Assembly (NCBI GenBank): GCA_017463245.1
Contig: JAFTPN010000075.1
Span: 1 to 34,722, forward strand
Source of the DNA: Clostridia bacterium
GTDB taxonomy: Bacteria > Bacillota > Clostridia > Christensenellales > Aristaeellaceae
Length of the DNA stretch: 34,722 nucleotides
Direction: 5' to 3'
Numbering within the stretch: the stretch's first letter is position 1; each line of letters starts with the position of its first letter. Made by a program: the position numbers and the translations under genes. The notes beneath the pieces are model-generated. The model saw only the letters and a list, made by a program, of their open reading frames with translations, ran no database searches and had not been told where the DNA came from. Below, in pieces: positions 30,563-34,722 of the stretch.

Positions 30563-30578
30563 GAACCCGAAAGGGTTC
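30563..30578 (+). other. GAAA-tetraloop hairpin upstream of TR
   Basis: GAACCC, GAAA loop, GGGTTC, then GGGGTTTT; it lies 17 bases before the template repeat. It could be a terminator, or a structured 5' portion of the template RNA. Confidence 0.6.
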
Positions 30579-30594
30579 GGGGTTTTATGGCATG

Positions 30595-30742
30595 GTCTGC
30601 TTTCAACTTCAACACGTCCTCCGGCGTTCGCTGCCTGTGGTGCTTCGGCAATTTGAACAATGGCGGCAATGGCGGCGTTGCCTACGCGAATGGCAACAAC
30701 AGTCCTGGCAATGCGAACTGGAACGAGCGGCCTCGGCTATCT
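30595..30742 (+). ncRNA. DGR template repeat (TR) RNA
   Basis: The 148-bp donor copy. In the target's reading phase it is rich in AAC/AAT codons at the variable sites (13 such codons). The reverse transcriptase copies this RNA with errors at adenines, and the cDNA replaces VR. An open frame runs through it (30551-30829), but only because it mirrors the target gene; it is not a protein gene. Confidence 0.96.
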
Positions 30743-30968
30743 TTGGCATTACCAGCCTTTGGGTTGGTAACGCAAGGCAGGAAGTCCTGTCTAATATGCC
30801 ATAAAGTCCTCCGCGTGAAAATCGACTAATACCAGCACGGCCGAAAGGTCAGGCGCGGCGCATCGGCGACCGCGTGGGGTGAGTAGTAGAGAGGTCTGCC
30901 TGATTCGTAAGGCGTGATCTAACCGAAAGCCCCTGAGTCCAAAAGAAAACATCAGGAGGTGTATCGAG
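30743..30968 (+). ncRNA. Noncoding spacer between TR and RT, probably part of the template RNA
   Basis: 226 bp without a supported gene. It is rich in short complementary segments and ends in AGGAGGT, the ribosome site of the RT. In studied DGRs the RNA downstream of TR is needed for priming and binding by the reverse transcriptase and Avd. No avd gene lies here or between VR and TR. Confidence 0.6.
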
Positions 30969-32276
30969 ATGGCGCGGTTATACAATCACCTTACAAGCGA
31001 TCTGGCCTACTGCGCTGTATCGAAATGCCTGGAGCATAAATGGCGCAGGAACGATGTCCAGACCTATATCGAGGAATGGACGGGGTATTCCAGAAAAGAG
31101 CTGTACGCAGATGAGATCGCCCACAAAGGACTGTCCGTCGGCATGAAGTACAACATCATCTGTGAGCTTGCCTGCGCTGCGGAGGATATGGTGGACGGGA
31201 TCATGCACGGCATCGACCCAGATCTCGACCCCGTATCCGTCCGCGAAAAACCTGATGGTGCTACTGGTAAAATACGCCGCATTGCATATCTGTGTATGCG
31301 GCATCAGGTATTAGGGCATTTGGTCAAATTGGGGATCGAGCCGCTGCTGAATGCGCGGCTGCTGCCCACGCAACACGCCAGCATACCAAGCAAAGGCCAG
31401 ACGGGCCTTGCAAGGCAAGTCGAACGGATGCTTAACCGCAAGCTGGGCATCAAAATGTATGTGAAAACAGATTGCACATCGGCCTATGCGTCGGTGATGT
31501 ACAGCCTTTGCATCGACCTCATCAAGAAAGAGATCCCACGGGCGAAATGGATCCTCGCTTGTCTGCGAGTGCTGGAACGCTATGCGCCCGACGGCCACCT
31601 CATCATCGGTGGTTATCTGGACGCATGGCTGTTCAACTTTGTAATGAGCTATGCGCTGCGGTATGTCCTCAGCCTCAGTAAGAGCCGCAGGGATAACAAA
31701 TACCCTCTGGTGATCCGCGCTGGTACCTTCATGGACGATATGGTGCTGATGGGACGGTCGGAAACAGCTTTGCGGCAGGCGGTGAAAAGCCTGACCGACT
31801 GGCTGCAACGAACATTCCACATGACCATGCGCACCACCACGGCCATCATCCGGCTCTACACCGTGGAGGAAGAGAAGGAACATAAGCGCAGAGCGAGGCC
31901 GGCGGCGAGGGGCTGCCCAAGCATCGACATGGGCGGCTACCGCATCCACCGCAGCCATATCACCATCCGCAGACGCAATGTCAAGCGCATACTGCGCTGC
32001 TTCACCCGTGCCTGGACGGAGCTGCAAGCCACCGGCACCATCAAACGCCAGAGGGCTATGCAGATCATCAGCCGCAACGGCATGGTGAGCAACACCGATG
32101 CTTACAGGCTATGCCATCAATACCATGTATACGAGTTACTTAAGGTCGCCAAGCGCGTGCAAGCCTATTGGCTCCGCGTGGCCGACCGAAATAGGAAGGA
32201 GAGATTGAATAATGCTGTTAATCAACACCGAATCCACCGTGAAGCCCTCTGCCGTGTTGCTGGAGCGGCTGGGTGA
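30969..32276 (+). CDS. DGR reverse transcriptase
   Basis: 435 residues, ATG 30969 with AGGAGGT 9 bases upstream. RT motifs: YVKTDCTSAYASV (catalytic Asp168), FMDDMVLMG (Asp256, Asp257), and the preceding palm and finger blocks. It is basic, as DGR RTs are. The motif-4 segment, which normally reads [I/V/L]GxxxSQ, is here IGGYLDA (213-219), lacking the Ser-Gln pair. The C-terminal thumb is long and basic. It acts on the TR RNA just upstream. Its 3' end overlaps the next gene by 65 bases. Confidence 0.95.
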   Translation: MARLYNHLTSDLAYCAVSKCLEHKWRRNDVQTYIEEWTGYSRKELYADEIAHKGLSVGMKYNIICELACAAEDMVDGIMHGIDPDLDPVSVREKPDGATGKIRRIAYLCMRHQVLGHLVKLGIEPLLNARLLPTQHASIPSKGQTGLARQVERMLNRKLGIKMYVKTDCTSAYASVMYSLCIDLIKKEIPRAKWILACLRVLERYAPDGHLIIGGYLDAWLFNFVMSYALRYVLSLSKSRRDNKYPLVIRAGTFMDDMVLMGRSETALRQAVKSLTDWLQRTFHMTMRTTTAIIRLYTVEEEKEHKRRARPAARGCPSIDMGGYRIHRSHITIRRRNVKRILRCFTRAWTELQATGTIKRQRAMQIISRNGMVSNTDAYRLCHQYHVYELLKVAKRVQAYWLRVADRNRKERLNNAVNQHRIHREALCRVAGAAG

Positions 32277-32526
32277 CGGAAGTGCCAATGTGCGTCTTGC
32301 CGACAACATCCGCGAGGAGGCACGTGAGGGTGAGAAGGTCATCGTCTACGATGAGGTGGTTTTCACCCTGACCGCCGACCGCAAAGAAACCGCCGCTGAC
32401 ATCGAGGCCGAGTTTGCCGCCTGGTGGGCGTATGGCTCCGCACCGGAGGAGGCCGAACCCACCACCGAGGAACGCCTGGAGATCGTCGAAAGCGTCCTGA
32501 TGGATCTGATTGGAGGTGCTGTGTGA
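32212..32526 (+). CDS. Small acidic tail-associated protein (104 aa)
   Basis: ATG 32212, behind AGGAAGGAGAG, lies inside the RT gene. The product has a beta N-terminus and a very acidic C-terminus with WWAYGSAPEEAEPTTEERLE. Proteins of this kind commonly follow tail-fibre genes in clostridial phages, before an XkdX-like peptide; function unknown. The gene probably belonged directly after the fibre gene before the DGR cassette came between. Confidence 0.65.
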   Translation: MLLINTESTVKPSAVLLERLGDGSANVRLADNIREEAREGEKVIVYDEVVFTLTADRKETAADIEAEFAAWWAYGSAPEEAEPTTEERLEIVESVLMDLIGGAV

Positions 32527-32657
32527 TGTTTGCACTCATCAAGCTTAAGTATCGTATGCGCCAGCTCACCGCCGCCCAGGTGTGGGCGTTTGTGGATGAC
32601 CGCATGATTACCGCCGCCCAGGCTGTGAGCATCTGCGGCCCGAGGCCGGTGGAATGA
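32526..32657 (+). CDS. XkdX-like short peptide (43 aa)
   Basis: ATG 32526 overlaps the preceding stop region, behind GGAGGTG. The product is basic at first, then VWAFVDDRMITAAQAVSICG, which recalls the XkdX family (short proteins with a 'GxITxxxxxxITG' ending) found between tail-fibre and lysis genes of Firmicutes phages. Function unknown. Confidence 0.6.
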   Translation: MFALIKLKYRMRQLTAAQVWAFVDDRMITAAQAVSICGPRPVE

Positions 32658-32836
32658 GCATGATGGAGGAGCTGTGCCGCCTGCTGGAAGAGTGCGCCCA
32701 CATCATCCGCAAGCAAGCGGAGTTGCTGGCAATGCACGGGATCCAGACGGAGGATGGGGAGCTGGAGAGGGCAAGGGCAAGGATGCTTTCCAACCCGATT
32801 GGTGACTCAAAAATCGGAGCCATGGTTAGTCCATGA
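32654..32836 (+). CDS. Small helical protein with altered C-terminus (60 aa)
   Basis: ATG 32654 overlaps the previous stop. A helical, amphipathic protein (MEELCRLLEECAHIIRKQAE). Residues 47-51 (NPIGD) are encoded in the left direct repeat. In the right repeat at 33392-33408 the same GAC codon is followed by TAA, so the ancestral protein probably ended at Asp51. Insertion of the minus-strand cassette removed that stop, and the frame now runs nine codons further into the cassette's terminator hairpin. Confidence 0.6.
   Translation: MSMMEELCRLLEECAHIIRKQAELLAMHGIQTEDGELERARARMLSNPIGDSKIGAMVSP
32792..32807. repeat. Direct repeat flanking the inserted cassette, left copy
   Basis: AACCCGATTGGTGACT, repeated as AACCCAGATTGGTGACT at 33392-33408. 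The two copies bound the 584-bp stretch holding the minus-strand gene pair. Joining left to right restores GAC TAA GGAGG, that is a stop codon followed by the ribosome site of the next plus-strand gene. Confidence 0.85.
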
Positions 32837-32843
32837 CTCCGAT
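32813..32843 (-). terminator. Terminator of the minus-strand cassette
   Basis: ATCGGAG / CTCCGAT and CATGG / CCATG form a 12-bp stem with one mismatch and a 5-nt loop. On the minus strand it is followed by TTTTT. It overlaps the last codons of the HTH gene and of the plus-strand small gene. Confidence 0.85.
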
Positions 32844-33008
32844 AATCCCCTCTGCTCTGAGTCTAAACTCAATGAGGGATAGTACATAGGGTGGGCAGCT
32901 ACGTTTGCCGGACAGCCAATCTTCGAGGGTGCGCAAGGGGACACCAAGATGGTCAGATAACTGGCGTTGGGTAAAGCCGGATGCGGCTTTGATTTCGGCG
33001 ATGGTCAT
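32826..33008 (-). CDS. Small HTH protein (antitoxin/regulator-like)
   Basis: 60 residues. Helix-turn-helix: IKAASGFTQRQLSDHLGVPLRTLEDWLSGKR, then PPYVLSLIEFRLRAEG. This matches short XRE-type proteins common in clostridial genomes, in which the HTH is nearly the whole protein. Its start codon overlaps the stop of the upstream partner gene (TAATG). The 17-bp palindrome in the cassette promoter is its likely operator. The pair has the layout of a toxin-antitoxin or a self-regulated accessory (moron) unit. Confidence 0.8.
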   Translation of the reverse strand: MTIAEIKAASGFTQRQLSDHLGVPLRTLEDWLSGKRSCPPYVLSLIEFRLRAEGIIGVMD

Positions 33009-33268
33009 TACAGGGAAATCTCCAAGTATCGTGCGAAATGGGCGCGGGTCATAAAGGTATAGTCAAAGCCCTCATCGACGGCGAAAGAATCTTTGTCGGT
33101 GTAGTACGTTGCCATGATCGTATTCTCGGCATTGTCTGCGTCAACGTACACGCGATACTTGCCACCACGGCCTGCTGCAAAATCAGCGGCTTCGGCAGCC
33201 GTAGCAAATCCATTGTGGCTATCAAAGATGCAGCTATCATTGGACAGGGAAACGTTGTAAAGCTTCAT
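33008..33268 (-). CDS. Partner protein of the HTH gene, unknown function (86 aa)
   Basis: ATG 33268 has GGAGG upstream; the frame is open 21 codons further but without a ribosome site. The product is alpha/beta: MKLYNVSLSNDS, then FATAAEAADFAAGRGGKYRVYVDAD, and ending HFARYLEISL. No membrane segment. It could be the toxin half of a pair with the HTH protein, or a lysogen-expressed accessory factor. No family recognised. Confidence 0.65.
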   Translation of the reverse strand: MKLYNVSLSNDSCIFDSHNGFATAAEAADFAAGRGGKYRVYVDADNAENTIMATYYTDKDSFAVDEGFDYTFMTRAHFARYLEISL

Positions 33269-33321
33269 GGTGTACCTCCATACCCGGCAGCGTTTCCTGC
33301 CTGCGGCTATCTCTTGACTAT

Positions 33322-33350
33322 ATAATACCACGCATTGCGTGGTTTATCAA
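33322..33350 (-). promoter_or_regulatory. Promoter and operator of the minus-strand cassette
   Basis: On the minus strand: TTGATA (33350-33345), exactly 17 bp, TATTAT (33327-33322). The spacer is a near-perfect fit to the palindrome ACCACGCAATGCGTGGT (33327-33343; two 8-bp arms around one base). A protein bound there would block RNA polymerase. The cassette therefore has its own regulated promoter. Confidence 0.8.
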
Positions 33351-33391
33351 CAGTATTTTCAAAAAAATTGGAAATAAATCGAAAATCTAAT

Positions 33392-33408
33392 AACCCAGAT
33401 TGGTGACT
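33392..33408. repeat. Direct repeat flanking the inserted cassette, right copy
   Basis: AACCCAGATTGGTGACT, followed by AAGGAGG, the ribosome site of the Zn-ribbon gene. It differs from the left copy by one extra A. Confidence 0.85.
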
Positions 33409-33422
33409 AAGGAGGCATGACC

Positions 33423-33551
33423 ATGTGCAATGATAACCGTTGTATCTGCTGCGGCGCCCCGATCCCGGAGGGGCGCCAGGTCTGCCCGGAGTGTGAGGGA
33501 GGTGCGGTGTGTGAGCAGGATCCTGATGGATACATTCCTTCGGAGCGTTGA
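33423..33551 (+). CDS. Zn-ribbon peptide (42 aa)
   Basis: ATG 33423 behind AAGGAGG. Two CxxC-type pairs, CICCGAP and CPECEG, indicate a zinc ribbon. Small proteins of this kind often precede the lysin gene in clostridial phages; function unknown. It overlaps the endolysin start by 41 bases. Confidence 0.75.
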   Translation: MCNDNRCICCGAPIPEGRQVCPECEGGAVCEQDPDGYIPSER

Positions 33552-34290
33552 CGCCATCGCCGATGAGCGGCCTGAGTATCAGCTGGGGCATGATGGCAGC
33601 GACGGCAAATGCGACTGCATCGGCCTCATCATCGGCGCGATCCGGCGCAGCGGTGGCAGCTGGGACGGCATTCATGGCAGCAACTACGCCGCCCGGAATG
33701 AGATGGACTATCTGCTGCCGGCGACCGATCCCGACGACCTTAACGTGGGCGAGGTGGTGTACAAGGCCGCCATGCCCGGGCAAACCAACTACAACCTGCC
33801 CGACCGTTACGATAAGGATCCTGACAAGCGGGACTATTTCCACATCGGTGTGGTGCGCAGTGTGGATCCACTGCGGATCGTCCATTGTACCGGTCCAGGC
33901 ATCGTGGTCGATACCAAACTGGGCAAGTGGAACTACCGCGGATGGCTGCGCAAAGTCAGCCAGGAAGGAGAAGAAACTGTGAGTGAGATCCGTACGGCCA
34001 CGGTGGCCGCCATGGAGGGCAGCACCGTGAACCTGCGCCAAACGCCTGGCGGTGCGCTGCTGGATCGCGTGCCGGTGGGCGTCACGGTCACGGTGGCAGC
34101 CCAGCAGGATGGGTGGAGCCGCGTGCACCATGACGGCCTGACCGGCTGGATGATGAGCCGCTTCCTGCAGATGGAGGGCGAACCCGCTGCGGCGGACAAG
34201 CCCGCCGGCGACATGGTGACCGTTACCATGCCCAGGGAAATGGCCGAACAGCTGCGGGATCTGCTGGCCGATGGCGTTGGGTGGGGGTGA
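33511..34290 (+). CDS. Endolysin (NlpC/P60 amidase/peptidase with SH3 domain)
   Basis: 259 residues from GTG 33511, with GGAGGT 7 bases upstream; the open frame begins earlier without a ribosome site. The catalytic domain (residues about 5-150) has Cys36 in DCIGLI, His111 in YFHIGVV, and His125 in RIVHCTG, the NlpC/P60 triad. An SH3b domain follows (about 157-222: VNLRQTPGGALL, WSRVHHDGLTGWM). It cuts peptidoglycan peptides to free progeny. The C-terminal tail is short. It has no signal peptide, so it depends on a holin. Confidence 0.9.
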   Translation: MSRILMDTFLRSVDAIADERPEYQLGHDGSDGKCDCIGLIIGAIRRSGGSWDGIHGSNYAARNEMDYLLPATDPDDLNVGEVVYKAAMPGQTNYNLPDRYDKDPDKRDYFHIGVVRSVDPLRIVHCTGPGIVVDTKLGKWNYRGWLRKVSQEGEETVSEIRTATVAAMEGSTVNLRQTPGGALLDRVPVGVTVTVAAQQDGWSRVHHDGLTGWMMSRFLQMEGEPAAADKPAGDMVTVTMPREMAEQLRDLLADGVGWG

Positions 34291-34295
34291 TACCA

Positions 34296-34577
34296 GTGGG
34301 GTTGACGGAAATTGCAACATTTATCGGTGAAGTGACCATTCTGATCGGCGCCATTGCGCCGGTTTGGGCTACGATGCGCAGGATCAAAGAAGGCACGAAA
34401 TGCCAACTGCGCAGCGAGATGCTGCGGATCTACTACCACAATCGTGAGAGGCGGGTCATACGCCAGTATGAGTATGAAAATTTCATTCTGCTGTATGAGG
34501 CTTACAAGGCTCTGAAGGGTAATTCCTTTATCGACAAGATCTGGGCTGAAGTGCAGGAATGGGAAGTTGTTTCCTGA
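34296..34577 (+). CDS. Holin-like membrane protein (93 aa)
   Basis: One hydrophobic segment at the N-terminus (residues about 8-24: FIGEVTILIGAIAPVW) and a basic, helical cytoplasmic part (RRIKEG, YYHNRERRVIRQYEYENFILL). It resembles the single-pass holin or holin-accessory proteins that precede the small holin in clostridial phages. The start could be GTG 34287 or GTG 34296; 34296 is preferred for its spacing to GGGGGTGA. It ends 16 bases before the small holin. Confidence 0.7.
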   Translation: MGLTEIATFIGEVTILIGAIAPVWATMRRIKEGTKCQLRSEMLRIYYHNRERRVIRQYEYENFILLYEAYKALKGNSFIDKIWAEVQEWEVVS

Positions 34578-34593
34578 AAGGAGGAAGAAGGAC

Positions 34594-34722
34594 ATGGAGC
34601 AGAATCGTTTGCTTTCCCCGGTGACGCTGGCGGCGATCGCCGCGCAGGTGCTGAGCATCCTGGTGCTGGCCGGTGTGATCGACACCGGCGTGAGTGAGGC
34701 CATCGAGGCTGTTGTTGTGGCA
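34594..34722 (+). CDS. Small holin, 5' part (duplicate of 13-141)
   Basis: The first 43 codons of the holin gene at 13-204, cut by the contig end. It is present only because of the 141-bp terminal overlap and is not a second gene. Confidence 0.9.
   Translation, partial: MEQNRLLSPVTLAAIAAQVLSILVLAGVIDTGVSEAIEAVVVA

Noticed and set aside
30551-30829. Open frame of 92 codons covering the template repeat
   Set aside because: It reads through only because TR mirrors the target gene's coding phase. Its start has no ribosome site, and TR works as RNA.
1-34722. tRNA genes and CRISPR arrays
   Set aside because: I saw no cloverleaf-like segment and no regularly spaced repeats. A tRNAscan or CRISPR finder run would be the proper test.

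Overview
The window reads as one complete temperate phage genome. Its first 141 bases recur exactly as its last 141 (1-141 = 34582-34722), so the contig closes into a circle of about 34.58 kb, opened inside a small holin gene. It encodes an HK97-type head, a long flexible (siphovirus) tail, a lysis cassette, lysogeny genes and a diversity-generating retroelement (DGR). GC-rich sequence, strong AGGAGG ribosome sites, frequent GTG/TTG starts, a P27-type small terminase, an XkdX-like peptide and an NlpC/P60-SH3 endolysin point to a Gram-positive, clostridial (probably gut Oscillospirales-like) host. That host is an inference.

Layout. 1-300: holin, terminator and a strong promoter. 307-4504: lysogeny region with a ribbon-helix-helix regulator, a tyrosine recombinase (+), a large serine recombinase (-), a membrane-anchored protein (-) and a CI-like repressor (-). 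4528-4612: a divergent promoter/operator switch. 4665-11813: early operon of small unknown genes (one resembling the anti-Thoeris protein Tad2), a DUF3102-like protein, a primase-helicase, a sigma-region-4-like regulator and SSB. 11814-12045: two terminators plus dispersed repeat elements. 12046-19885: HNH, TerS, TerL, portal, ClpP-like protease, capsid, connectors and tail tube. 19965-28795: tail genes in an unusual order (Tal, two small genes, tape measure, tail chaperone with a -1 frameshift, a small Cys-containing protein, Dit, BppU-like protein). 28820-32276: the DGR. 32212-34577: small tail-associated genes, a two-gene minus-strand insertion, a Zn-ribbon peptide, endolysin and a holin-like protein.

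The DGR is certain from sequence alone. A 148-bp template repeat (30595-30742) matches the 3' end of the tail-tip gene (30319-30466) at all 119 non-adenine positions, and differs at 16 of 29 template adenines. A reverse transcriptase follows. The system would vary the C-type-lectin-like end of the receptor-binding protein.

Other notable structure: (i) three copies of a gap-free 36-bp element (24/36 identical in all three), each directly behind a terminator and upstream of a late transcription unit; (ii) three copies of a 16-bp palindrome, TCCGCGACGTCGCGGA; (iii) a minus-strand HTH/partner cassette bounded by a 16/17-bp direct repeat, whose insertion removed the stop codon of the upstream gene; (iv) two unrelated integrases side by side; (v) a reshuffled tail module whose pieces are separated by terminators.
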